From contig VWYX01000396.1 of NCBI GenBank assembly GCA_013396525.1, positions 659,593 through 723,592 on the forward strand: 64,000 nt of DNA. Reading direction: 5' to 3'. The notes below the pieces were generated by a model that saw only the letters and a list, made by a program, of their open reading frames with translations, was not told the DNA's origin and searched no databases. This document shows, piece by piece, positions 36,698 through 49,800 of this stretch. The DNA is from Chaetorhynchus papuensis (lineage: Eukaryota; Chordata; Aves; Passeriformes; Rhipiduridae). The position numbers and the translations under genes were made by a program. The stretch's first letter is position 1; each line of letters starts with the position of its first letter.

Positions 36698-39600
36698 TTT
36701 CACTGATTGTGAAAAGGCAACGCCTTTTTTTCTTTTATTTTTTTTTAAATTCTGTTTTCTGCTGGTATAATTTCTGCTGGAACATTCTCCTTCCTCTGTT
36801 TCTTCAGTCACATTCTGTCTAAAATATGTTTCCTACTGTACAGCCTTCGAATTATAATCCTCATTTATAAAACAGAAGTTGAATATGCGCTGCTTTCCTA
36901 TACAGGACCAACTGATATGCTTTCAGTATTATCAAAGGTGTAAAATGGGTCAGTACTGATTCTTGAATATAATTCCAGCATAAGAAATATGTTGCTCAAG
37001 AACATGGTTCTCACACATCACAGATCATGTCATCTTACAGTATTGATCACATTGTTTCCTGAGGCACTCTATTTACAATACCATCCCTGTTAAAACAAGG
37101 GTGAATTTCATTCACTTTTCTCAAACCAGCCAATTTTTAAAGCCTACTATCAATTCTTTAAAACTTTATTTATTAAATCTTATTTCTTGATACCATGTGG
37201 CTGAGCATGTCAGCTCAAGAATTCTTTTCGTGATACCCTCCAGCCTGTGCTGCCATTTTCCTTCCTACCAGATTTGTGCATTACCAGACGAGCTGACAGG
37301 ACAAATTCACTCCAGAACAGAGAGAGCCACAATTGATTTTTTTTGTTGAACTTGCCACAGGATACAATGCAATGTTTATATTGGATTTATGTTTTATGCT
37401 AGCCTAGGGAGGACACAATACGTGACCCAGCATAAAGTCCATAGAGAAAAGTTACCCTTCAAAATGCTTTGAGTGAATTAGAGCGAGGGAGTTGACACTA
37501 GCTCAGCTTTCTATGTCATATGGATGTGGCTTTATTAAATAGATAGTTACAGCAGCTTTACTGTGTCATTGGACCACATCTTAGACAGGCTCGTTCTTAT
37601 TTGTTCTCTTTGTTGGAATGAATCTTGCAAAACCTACTGCCTGCTGTGTTTGTTTTAATGGAAAGTGACAGAAACCGGGTTTTTTTTCAGGTCGTCTTTG
37701 GCACTTTCACAGGGCAGAGGAGAGAGCTTTAGGTGGAAAAGGTCTTGATCTCTCTGTTTCAGTCAAAGTCGCAAGCAGCCAATTATTATGTAGATTTAGC
37801 TGTTAGCATTAACACCTCCTTTTGAATCTCTCTTTTGTTCTCCGAGTTAGGCATGGGCTTCACAAGCCTGGAAGGTTTATATCCGCCCAGCTCCCTCGCT
37901 CCTGCCAAGGGCCCTTCTCCCCGCCGCAGGGGGGTTTGGTGGCCCCTGGATGCAGCGCTGGGAGCCGGCACAGCAGACCTGGCGTAGGGAGCGGGGAGGT
38001 GCCGTCTCACCCCACATCACATGAGCTGAACATCTTTACTACACTGAGATCTTGCCCCGACTTACACCTGTTAGAAGTCTGCCATATTATTTTAGCTGTA
38101 TAATTTTCTTTTCCTTGGAAGTATTTTTAATGTTATTCAATGTAGATACAGTTCAAAATGCCTCAAGTGTGATTTCTATAAACTTTCCCAAATATTCTAA
38201 TAATTTATAGTTCCGTAGCACTTGGTTCACAATATTTCTTACAATAATTTTTAAATTCTTGTGAATTCATGCCAGCATATAATAAATATCAAAACTGGAT
38301 AATTTGAACACATAAATTATTTTGACCACTTTCTATAACATTGCTACAAAGAAACAACAAAAATAGGTTCATAATATCTTGAGAACTGGGCTTTTAGATT
38401 GCACATTTTAGAATGAAAGATTCTCTGTAGCTATAGATACCCTTCATTTCAATACAGGCACAACGACAGATACTAGCTGAGGTTCTGACCCTACACATGA
38501 TCTGCATTATTATAAAGGCTCTCCACAAAAGAGTCGGGTTCATTCATCCTCGGTGAACCTGCAATGGCTCCAGGTGGGTGAGTAATATATTTACCAGCAC
38601 TTTAAGATTATCTTTCAGAAATGCAGAGAATTTTTTTATGTGTTTGTTCTCACAGAGACATATATGAATGTTATCAACCAGCAATTAAATGAAATACTTT
38701 CCAAAATATACAAGTGCCCCAAATTTCCATTGTAGAGTCAAAAAGTAGTCAAAGTTAACAAATTACCTTTATTTGATCCCTATTCCCCTCAGCTATCTTT
38801 GGAAGGCTCCTCCAAATAAGAAGTGGTAGTGGTTTAATCTTTTACTGACTTAATTAAACCCGTGGTAAGCCCTAGTGTGGTCACTTACTCCAGTTGATTT
38901 GGTTTAGTTTATTCGGTTTAAGCTCAGTGAGCCATTGTTGCTCACATTTAAGAGAATCCACATACGGGTTACTATTGGCTTAATTAAAGCCATCTAATTA
39001 AGCCAGAATTTTCACTGTCCATTAGCATTCTCTTACATCTGCATTTTGAGTCCTAAGGTTTCAACACTGGGAACTCAAAGTTAAAGTCCCAATGCATTGT
39101 CTGGAGGGAGCTGCTTAGTGCTCGGCATTTGCAATTCATGGCCTGAGCCATTCATTTTTCCCTTGCAGGCAGTGAGAACTGCAAATGGCCCATCACTTTG
39201 GAAAAAGTGATCATTATTTAGAAGTGTAAACGAAGATGCCAGAGGCTAACCTCAGGTTTTGTCTGAAACAAAGACTGGTGTCTCTGGTCTGTAGCAACGC
39301 ATCGAACATGTCATAACAGAGAAATACCACATTTATCCTCAACATTACATGTTACATGCACCAGAATCATCTTCCTTTTCATATTCTTCATATTCTCCAT
39401 TCCTTTTCTAGCTTCTTCCTGATCCAGATTCTTCCTGGTTGTCCCTCCCTGACTGAAAGCTGAATCACTGAAATTCCTGCTCATTTGCTTCCTGCCAAAA
39501 TGAGCTGGTATTTCCAAAAGCACCGCTTCCTCCCACTGACTAATATAGTACAATATCCTACGATACAGGTTTGCTTTGCTTGCTGTGTGTTCTGTTTTAT

Positions 39601-42259
39601 CCCACAATGTTTTTAGAATTAAACATTTTAGTTACAAAGTGGATAAGATGATTTGTAAATCTTGATATGAACAGGCCACATACAATAGCAAAGGAAAAAT
39701 AAATTAGGAAGAAAACAATAGAGAAAACCAAAAGGCTGAGACTCCAGGACTGATGTAACAATTATTGATAATGAACCATTGCTGAAAATGGTTGCCAGAC
39801 ATAATCGCTATTTGCATAAAATTTGAACCAAAACCAAAACAAAAACAACAACAACAAAAAAGTCTAGCTCACCGAGGCAGAGAGTGTTGCATGGCTTTCT
39901 CCAGTGACAGGCATTTCCTAGCAGACCGTTAATGTGCCAGGAGAGGTTTAAACACGTGAAGATGGAGAGTTTTCCAGTTATAGAGAAGTGGAAAGATTAG
40001 AAAGGGATTAAAATATTAACAGAGGAAGACAAGTGGATTGCAAGAAAATGCCTCACCTGATGGCAAACTAAATCACTGAAGTTTGATGTAGGCTAGCTGC
40101 CAGCATGGATATCAGCATTTCACCCATTTATCTCCATTGATTTTAGAAAAATGTTATGCTTAGTTTAGATAGGAATCTTCTTGGAATCCTGATTACAGTG
40201 AAATTAAATCTATCACCATTGTAGATATATCTTCAGTCAAAAATTATAATTTCCTTACGAGAATCTCTTCTTTAAATTAACTTACAGTTATGTGGCATCC
40301 AGAGCAGAAGTGGAGAGATGTGACAAAAACAAGTTGGTCATTTTTAAGTCAGTTCAGCTCCTATGCAGCTTCCTTTCCCTTCTTATGGGCTATCTTCCAG
40401 TACATTAGCTTTCCTGTAAGTTACTCACCACTTCATATTTGGGATCAAATCCCCAGTTACTTCCACTTCAAACAGCATCTCCAGGTTCTGATCCAGAGAT
40501 GCACCATTTAGTTACGGCTGGTAAAATGGTATTATTTTCAGCAGTATGTTGTGTGCTGATATTAAAGATGAACTGATCTAGTGAAACTAGTTTAAAGAGT
40601 TTTCACTGGGAGACCATTTGGATATATAGCTGCTGGTTATCTGACACATCCGTGTTTGACTTTAACTCTCTTGCTATCACTCAACCCAGTTGTCTCAAAC
40701 TATGGCTAATATAGTGTAGGATTCCTTTAGTATAATTCATTGGCACTACTGCTTTTTGTAGAGCTGACTAATCAAGCACTGGTAGACAAACATGAGCCAT
40801 GGTCTCCCAAAAGTGTTGTAAGCCCTGAGCTGTTGCTTGCTTTAAATTCATCACCAAAATAACTATTCGGAAAATTCTGACATCTATGGCAGGATAAAGT
40901 ATTTTGGAATTTTGAAAATATCTTCAGGACAAAGCCCCTCTTTCCTGTCCAAGCTTAGTTGACATGGAGATATACTTCACCAAGTCTAACAGTTTCTGCA
41001 TTTGAAATGCAGAGCTCTGTAAGGTGACAGGAACAGTGTTGGGGGCAGTACAGGCAGGCTGCTCCACCAGGGAAGGCATGGAGGCTAGGACCTGAGGGTG
41101 ACAACACAGGCAGGAATACTGCTTTACCCATGGGTGTCAGGAAGTTGTGTTGGTGAGTCCAGATCAGGAGCAGTTCTGGAGGCAGTGATCAGGGCTGCCC
41201 TCAGGCCACTGATCAGCCAGGAGGTCTGTCATGATGAATCAAGCCTGAGGCCAAGCCAGGAAGTCAAGTCAAACCAGGGTGGCAAGATCCAGGTCAGAAT
41301 GAGAAGGTTTGGGAGGAAATGCAGCTTCAGCGGCAGGCAGAAGAGCTCTAACTTAAAAGCAGCTCCCAAGGGAAGGAGGGGCAGGCCCCCTCTCTTCCTT
41401 TTCTTTGCAACAGCTCTTACCAGCGAAGAAGCTGAGCTGGACTCAGACAGCCAAACGTTTCTGAGCTGGGAGAAGCACTGAATAGACTGCATAGAGTGAA
41501 GGTCCATCTGTGACAGTGGCAGCTGTAGAAATGGCTCCACACTCTTGGTTTTGCCCTGTAGGCCAGGTACTCTGACTGAACAAGAAGCTCTGCTCCTAGC
41601 TGTCTTCTGTATGTCCTTCTCCTCTAACACTCAGGTAAAGAGAGGCAGAAAAGAGAAGAACCAGCACCACTATGGCTGCAGCACTCAGATTCTGCCCCTC
41701 TCCCCATCAACAGTGTGAGAATTGACACCGCTAACTTCTAAAGTTTCACCTCATTATTTTTGTGAAGAGAAAAGGACCGTAACTACTGCTGCACCCAACA
41801 CCTTGGTACAGCAACCCCCACAAATCATCACCTGAGGAAATAGCTCCCACCGTTCCCAGATTTTCCTCTCCATTCCCAAGGGTTGTTGGGGTCATCCTTA
41901 CTTCATTATGTATATCACTACCCTTTTCATCCTCTACTTCTGTCTGTCAACCTAATGCCTCATTTTTAAACACAAACAAACCCCATTCATCTTTCATTTC
42001 CTCTCTCTATAATGTTCCTCTGGCATGCAGTTCCTTCTGCTCTCAATCCATTTTCATTTTCTTTGTCCCCTTTTTCATTTTTCTTTCACCTGTCACCAAA
42101 CCATGTCTTTGCTTTCCACCTAGACCTAGAAAAGTTGTGAGTATGAAATTTAACATGGTGAAGAAGCAATTGGATGGTTTCTGTACAAGGAATTAGCGCT
42201 TAGACTTCTAGCCTGTGAGAAACAGGCTTATGGGAAAGAAATATGGGGAAAGGTTGTCT
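36698..42259. other. Long intergenic stretch with possible non-coding regulatory DNA
   Basis: No gene recognised. It holds a small GC-rich patch at 37,875-38,015 and a cluster of TTAATTAA/TAATTA sites at 38,848-39,005. The minus-strand and plus-strand frames at 41,098-41,630 overlap one another and lack recognisable similarity. Confidence 0.4.
38976..39005. repeat. Perfect 11-bp inverted repeat of TAATTA sites
   Basis: TGGCTTAATTA (38,976-38,986) and TAATTAAGCCA (38,995-39,005) are exact reverse complements separated by 8 bases. Each arm contains the TAATTA core bound by many paired-class and other homeodomain proteins. Another CTTAATTAAA lies 130 bp upstream near 38,849. Confidence 0.9.
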
Positions 42260-42480
42260 GCTGTTTCTTGTAACGCAAGATCTAGAAGGCGAAAAATCAG
42301 ATTCTCAGGTGGCAGACGAGACACTTTTCTATGCAGTGCATAATTGAACTGGGGAAGTAATTACAAGATGCCCTGGGTTTCAAAAGCTTACAGGATCCAA
42401 AGAATAATTAGACAAATTCATGGTTGAAAATAATCTAACGAGCACTATTAAAATAAATCCTACCACAGGATCAGGCCTTG
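42260..42480 (+). mobile_element. Ancient CR1-like relic
   Basis: The segment around TGCATAATTGAACTGGGGAA (42,338-42,357) and AATTAGACAAATTCATGG (42,406-42,423) corresponds to the old amniote CR1 3' region that reads 'GCATAATTAAACTGTGGAA ... ATTAGACAAATTCATGG'. Its limits are approximate. Confidence 0.55.
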
Positions 42481-45400
42481 GCCTGGATGTGCTGGAGAGA
42501 AGCTTGGTTCTCTCCCCAAGATTAAACCCAGAGGATAGCCTGGAGATGCCAATCCTCCTCCAGGTACATAAGTGGCAGTTGCTGTGCTGGCTATGATGAA
42601 AATAATAATTAACATTACATGGCTAGATAAAATTACAGTTCTGAGGGATATTGCAACAAGTTGGCCTAGTTTGAGGGTGGGAAGCATGGTGGAGACAGAG
42701 GCCTAGAGTTCCCCTCTAGCATGTGAAAACTAAACCTTATAAAGAAACTTCTGATTTTTGTTTACAAACTGCACTTATTAATTTTAAAAGGAATAAATAC
42801 TGGTAAAAGGCACCTGTCCTCACTTATATAACCCCTAAGCAGGCCTCAAAGACTATAATTAGAAAGGGGGGAAAAAAAGAAAATTAGATTCTTACCATAA
42901 CCAGTTTTAACTGGGAATATGTTAATATAAGGTGGTACCTGCTGAACAAAGTAGTTTAGCATAAGAAAATAGAAAACTATAAGGCTGAGAAAAATATCCA
43001 ACTTGTCCTGTCCTAATGCACCAAGTGAAGAATGTAATCACATATTTATTTTAGGCATCTAAGTGAGATGCTGAAATGCCCACAGGAAATGCATGAATTT
43101 TCAATTAAAGAAAAAAGTGGCCTTCTGGTTTCAGATGCTCTGAATTTGTGTTTAAAATACTCTAAAGTAGACAGTGTGCATGCTCCAGGATTGCATTCTT
43201 GGATTTTTCCAGGCACTGATATGCATATACTCTTCCATTGTCTAAGCATTAGGTGTACTGAAGGTGACACAAAGGAATTCTTCTGTATCTACTACAAGCA
43301 GAAAAAATATTAAATGCCAGTAATGAGAGAGTCATCACACTTCAGCCAAGACAAATGGAGATCAGTATCAACATAAAGCAAGGGGAGAACAAGAGACCTA
43401 CCACCCGGAAGAGACAGATGTCTGTCACTTCCCTAAAGATTTTTTGAATGTGGACCAACCATGTGCTGTACAGATGTTCGCTCTGGTTACCTGTGGGAAA
43501 CACTGGAAAATCCTGGAATCATGCATCCTGTGTGCCAGGACAGGCAGATGTGCTCCGGACCATCCATCTGCACACAGTAAACCTCTCCACACTGAGTGTT
43601 GCTCTGAAAATAAGGCCACCCTTAGGGAAACTGTGCTTCAGTTAATGCCAAACAGCTGCAATCCAGTTTTGAGTTCAGTGTACATATTTGTAGATAGCTG
43701 TTAGCAGCTGGCTAGCTGTCTGCCTGCAAAGACTCCAGTAATGTCAAGGTTGTTTTATTAACACTGAATAACTTAACGAATGGATTTGGTTTTGTGACAT
43801 GTGGCTGTATGAGCACATGCAAAAAAGCCAAGCCATTGAATCCAAACCATAAACAAGCTACCTTACATAAAACAAACATCAGACAAACAGTCATAACACA
43901 GCTGACTGAAAAGGAATGGGAATATGCCCTCTTCATTGCACAGTACTATATTCTTTCACCATTGTCTAAAACGGTCTCATCTGAATTCTTATCATTTGTC
44001 ACCGCAAGGCTGTGAGCACAAGACATTCCCTGTCTGTGTTACATCCCTGCTTAGTTCTTATGAGTCATTTACTTCCTAGATGCCTGTCCAACATCACTGA
44101 TGCCTTAATCCCAGCTCTGTGCATAGATTTCCTCCTTCTCCTGATAGATACTTCAGAGGTCACTACAAGCAGAAGCAACAGAGAAGTCTTTGGCTTCACT
44201 AGTTTTGTAGGCACAACCCTCCTACCTTTGGCCCAGCTCTATGGTTTCCCATCACTGCTGAGTGGCTGAATAGAGTAAAACGTTCCCCCACGTGGGACAG
44301 CTCATGTGCCTGTGCTGTCCCCGTGTCTGGCAGGAACAGACTGAAGGCAGGAGAATGCTCTTGTGGAAAGTCTCTGGCTGAACACGTCAGCAAGTTACAC
44401 CCACTCCAACCAAACCAAGCCAAATGGCAGATGTTTTCTCTTTCCAAAGGGAAACAACCAGCTTCTCTATTTTCCTCTTTCTTTTCTCTAAGAGAAAACA
44501 AACTTTACAGCATGCTTTGCTTCATCTTAAGTCCATCAAGTGAGTGCCGAAGAAACACATTTCCTAACAGTTCCTTGCACTGAGGTTCCCAGTGAGTTCC
44601 AGCTCTCCCTGATAGAAATAAGCTATTGTGCCCTCAGTGGTATTTGTGGTTTCTTCCTAACCAATGAAGGGCCAAGAGCATCTGCAATTTAGCAAACACA
44701 GTCCATCTCCCATGGCCATGACTGAGGAGGGGAATCCGGGAGGGCCGTGCCACCACCAGCTTCAAAGGTGAACAGCTCATCCTTCTACCTACCCACACAG
44801 ATTTTCTGAAAGTCTTTTAAACCAAGGAGGCTTTTTGGGGGGTTGGTATTATTCTAAATATATTTTAAACTTATGAATAGAGGTCAAACATTTTAAAATT
44901 TTATCTTTCAACTTAGAGCTAGATGTTTCTTAAAACATTCAATTTGCTCCAGAAAAACCTAGTATTGAAGTTAATTAGTATTGCTGACTGCATACCATCT
45001 AACTTCATACTGTTCATCAGAAACCATGTCTTCTCCTTTTAAAAATATAATTTCCCATAAGTCAGCATGCAGTTCTTCTGGCATGCTTTTCGTTCTTTTC
45101 TTTGACTACAGTGTAACTTGATTGTCTTCTCATGTTACTGGAAAAGTATTTAAAATGGTTTGATAACTATTTGACTTCTTTTACTGAACTTCATAATACT
45201 TGCTATATCCCTTTTGCTAATATCTTGACTAGGATCTTTACATCTGAATTTAATTTTTCCTGGACTCTGCTTTCCTGTGACAATAAATCCAGGGATAATT
45301 ATTATCTTATGAGCTTGAATAGAAGCCAGCTCACCAGCAATCTGCTGGTGCTCTGAGAGTGCTGAGTTTTACCATGCTACATGGTGATATTCTGGCTGAT

Positions 45401-46614
45401 AATATTCTGTCATAGATATCCCATTGTATATAATAACTGAAGTGACAGTAGATTTCATTTAAGAGTTTTCAAAGACTTTTACCTGAGAAGCTGTGAAGAG
45501 AAGGTGGCTGCACAAAAGCAGATGGTTTGAAGAAAAAAGCTAGGCTTCTGTCTGATGCCCAGCATCACATATGGCTGGCTCAGTATTCCTGGTATCACTC
45601 AAGCAGACCTTTGTGTCTGGGATGGTTACCTGGTTCACACAGCAGGAGAAATAAAGTTGTTAAGTTCCTCAAATTTAGCCGTCTGAGGTGAGAGCAGGGA
45701 TAGTGCAGGGCTCCTGGAAAGGTTTGACAAAAGCTTGGGTAGTGCTCATGCTCCTGTGTACAAGGAAGGGAAACATTTTGCAGAAAATGACATCAGGAAG
45801 ATTAAATAAATGGAAATTAAAATGGAGTCAGGAAGATTTCACATTGTTGGAAGATTATAGAAGCCAGGACATGTGAACCAGCCCCAGCATCAGCAGCCAC
45901 CCTCCAAGCAATGCATGTTCCTCAGCGACAATTTCAGACCAGCCTTGTGTGTAGGTGTTAGTGTCCTTAAGATGTCAGAAGCCTCACTGGTCCATGTGGC
46001 ATCCCTGGTTAGGTGAGGTTTTCTGGGCATCCCCAGCTGTAACCCCCGGCAAAGGCAAGTAGAAAAGTGTTTGGAGACCCCAGCTCCCCATGTGAGCCCC
46101 TTAATCAGAGTTGCCTGCTCATCTCTGGCAAAGCCTCAGCTCAAAACCTGGTGAGCAGCTGAAAGGTAGCCCTGGCACAGCACCTTGAGCTCTCCTGTAA
46201 AGCCTGTCCTCAGCAAGAGAAGTCCTCCCCCTCCTGTCTTGCTCCTCTCTGCCAAGAACTGGATGTCCAGAACTGGATTTAGATGCTCACATGACACAAT
46301 TTATCTGGTGAGGTGGTGGGATGTGAAAGCTCTGCTAACGCCTGTTTCGGGTGACATATGTAGTTGATAGAGGCATAGATAAGTCAAAATCATTGTCACC
46401 AACTCTCTTCCAGTAGTGAAAATACTTTGCATTTCCATACCCTACAGATCTTTAATTACTTAGATATTAATGACTGAAAACACAGAACTAACTATGGGTT
46501 AGGTTAACTGTGGGTTAACGTGGGTGACGCTGGTGGCTGACCTTTGGGTAACTCTGGTGAGCAACACTATTCTCCACAACCCGTGAGTGAATCGGGGACA
46601 GGTGGAGCCAGAAA
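42481..46614. other. Intergenic, no gene recognised
   Basis: No recognisable protein, RNA gene or repeat. All open frames are short and unsupported. Confidence 0.45.
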
Positions 46615-46850
46615 TCCAGAGCCCTTCCCGCTGAGACACGGCCGGGACGCAGCCCCGGTGATGCTCCTGCCGGCCCAGCAGGTGTCCCCACAGCACCAGC
46701 GTCCTTCTGTCCCGCCGCATGACGCAATGCCGGCGCGGGCCGGCGGCCGGTGACGTCACACCCGCGGCCGGTGACGTCACACCCGCGGCCGGTGACGCAG
46801 CCATGGGGAGCGGGCAAGCGCCAGGCGTGGCTGCGGAGAGCAAGAGTTTG
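46615..46850. promoter_or_regulatory. Orphan CpG-rich patch with clustered CRE sites, promoter-like
   Basis: A sharply bounded CpG-rich segment lies far from both known genes: 16.4 kb from CCDC71L and 8.1 kb from the PIK3CG island. It holds TGACGCAAT (46,720-46,728), two perfect TGACGTCA palindromes (46,751-46,758 and 46,772-46,779) and a fourth TGACG (46,793). Good-context ATGs lie on both sides: plus at 46,803 with a 16-codon frame, and minus at about 46,719 with a 73-codon frame. Clustered CREs in a CpG island are typical of CREB/ATF-regulated promoters. A non-coding RNA promoter or an enhancer is the likeliest role; no established gene is known to me at this place. Confidence 0.5.
46743..46800 (+). 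repeat. 21-bp tandem repeat carrying CRE palindromes (2.8 copies)
   Basis: The unit is TGACGTCACACCCGCGGCCGG, repeated with a period of exactly 21 bp (copies start at 46,751 and 46,772; a partial one at 46,793 begins TGACGCAG). Near-identity of the copies implies recent expansion. The 21-bp period is two helical turns, which would put the sites on the same face of DNA. Confidence 0.95.
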
Positions 46851-49800
46851 TAGGAGCCTCTTGGCTTTGTGCCCCTTGGCCCGGCCACTGCTGCCGTAAT
46901 TTGTGGCACCGCAGCAGGGCAGGGATGGCTGGGGAGGGTCGGGCACAAGGCACATGCCCAGGAAAGGTCACCCGCTTCAATTGTCCTGGCACAAAACTGG
47001 GGGCAAGGAGCGTGTCTCTGGGTGGGACGGCGGGTCAGACACGTTAGGTACCAAAGCTTGGTTACAGTGATGCCTCAGAGGGTTTGTGGTCAGCTGAAAC
47101 GTCTGGGTTCATGCCAGCCAGTGTACTCCTCACAGATAAACCTCCAAAGGCTGGTCTAAACCCTCCTCCATGGGCTGAATCTGGACTTATGTTCAATTTC
47201 CTAGCAAGTTACACTGCCAAAAATGGCACATGTATCTCTCCAAGCACATCAAAAGCAAGACCTTCCTTTCTCCCTGGCTGCAGGACCTGTGATGGATTTG
47301 CTTATCTCAAACTCCACAGTGTTTCAACATACATAATTTGGTTAAATGAGATTATCAGACTAACTCAGATTCAAACAGCTGGTTTCTTCCCTAATCACTA
47401 GTGAAAAGAATCCTTGCTTTTTGTACTCTTCCTTTCATGGAATTAAGGCAGAAAAACAGGGTAATGCCAAGTTCCTTTGAAATGGCTGCCAGCACAAACA
47501 CTGCTACCATTGCACATGCACCCTCTGTGCACCAAATCAGATCCTTTCTGGACCTTCAGTGCTCTTGGCTGCACACTTTTCATCCCTTAACTACATGGAA
47601 TCCTAAAATATATTTTTTCCTGTGGCACCCCTTGATGGACTACGCATCACCTAAATAATTATTTTGTTAAGAATGCCTTGTACAGTCATTGGCCTCCATA
47701 TATTTTATCTCCCGTAAGTTTCAGTGAGGTTAGTTCATGGTACTCACCTCACTGGTACCAGAGCATCTCACAAGCTAATTGATCTGGGATTTCAGATCAA
47801 TCAGCTTTTGACATGCCTTCACTCTTAGCAGATGGACACCGCTCTGAATATCTTGCTGTTTATCCAGGTGAAACTGAGTTAACTTAGCCAACACCATTCT
47901 TTCCTGAGCTTTTAACATGCCCAGTTAATTCATGTATTGAACAGTCAAGCCATGGTCTTCTGGGTTGCTCCCCCTCATTAGCAACCTCCTGGGTGCAAAC
48001 ACGTAACTCCTAAACTCCCAGCAACACCTTCTCAAATGTCCCTTTCATCTACAACCATTGTGATGCCAATTACTTGAAACAGAGGCAAAAGTAATGAAAA
48101 GTATGAATCAAAGTGTGATTGCCATCTCCAGTGCTCAGCCTGTCAAGACAAAGGAGTCACTACACTCTTCTAGGCTTCACTTTTTGGTAGAAGTCTGAGA
48201 AGCTTCACAGGTGTTGGAGTCCAAGGGACCACGTACTCCTGTGCCAGCAGGTCACCCTTCCTCAAGGAAGCTCTGTAGCACTTACCCTCATTCGTTAGGA
48301 CCAGCTTCCCCCCATGTCTGCAGCCACTCCTCAGGGGCAGGCCCTGCAGTGCCTGCTATCCCAATACCAGCAACTTCGGTGCCTAAAACAAGCTCTTCTA
48401 TGTAGCCTTTTGTAGGCACTCTTCTGGAGGAATTTTCAAAATGGTGTCTTCAAAGTCACTCATTCATTCGGTTTTGTTACACATCCCCAATACCAATAAT
48501 TCCTTCATGGTGTGGTCTTGTCCTCTTCCTCTGGATATAGCAGGGATTCACCTTCTATACATTTATTTCATCTTCTTCTCTTTAATGGAACCCAGAAGAG
48601 TCCAAAGCCAATCTGGATTATTTCAGATCATCTGAGATATGAAATACCATCCTAGGATCCTCCCACATGTCCCTCATCTTTATACCCTTATTCATGACAA
48701 CCTACCACACACTTTTAGGGTACTGTTGTACTTTGGAAAGACTGCAGCATCTGTTCTATCCAGGTGTAGGTCACCCTCTTCAAGAATGAAAATCACACCA
48801 TCTCAGCTAAAACATTTTGTTATTGGAGACACAAGGAAAAAATACTGGGAAAGAACATCAGCTTCCCAGAGAAGAACAATTGCTCCCTGCTGGGATGAAA
48901 CACAAGGCTCCTGCATGTCTGCCTCATTATGGGAATTTAGGAAGACTTCCCGTAGCTTCTGAAATGCATCAAAGAAACTCTGAATGTTGTTAATGAGATT
49001 ATTATTGTGGTCTATGTCTGTTCAGTAGCTGATAGACAGCCAGATGAACAACTCTTAAGAGATCCAGCTCAACGCCCTGCCTGTTTTCAGCCACACAGGT
49101 GCTGCAGGCAAGCTGGCCTAGCTTGACCAACATACTTGGGGTCCGTGTTTTACATGCCCTGGAAAACATGGTCTGGCCAACTGACATATTTTAACTGCAG
49201 AAATAGGAGACATCAAAGGTTCCTAAGTCATGTAGCAGGTATCTAGCTGATACTTGAGGTGGTGTACTCTGAGTCATGGTGCAGAGACTGACATTGCTAC
49301 ATTCCCTTTGAGCTTTGGGGTGCAGAACTGCAACACAAAGTGTAGATCAAGGAAGAATAAGGCACAGCTTACTTTGGGGAGAGTGTGAAGAGCAGGCTCT
49401 GAACAGCACTTTGCAGCAGTATCTTTCCAGAAAGGACTGGGATAGTCCCACCCAAAATGGGCTTAGTTACCATGTCTTCCCCTGCTGAACGGCTCAGGCT
49501 TCAAGCTGTGAAACACAAAAGAGGCTTTGCAAAACTTTGCTGGAGACACCTGGCTTTCCACTGCTAGCAGGAAAGTATGGGGACATGCATTTTACAGATA
49601 ATGCAATATTTGTGATTATAACTTAGGGTATACAAAAATACATGAGATGTCTGGCAATACCAGTTGCTTTATCTGGGCTATGTTTCCATGTTTGTCTTTA
49701 ACCACCCCTGGCTGACACAGACAATGGACAGCCATCTATACAGACCAGACTGACACACAATGAAGCGCTAATATCTACAGCATAATGCTGTCCTCATTTT

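Noticed and set aside
41098..41630. 127- and 133-codon frames on opposite strands
   Set aside because: They overlap each other antisense, have no recognised similarity and lack promoter or splice context.
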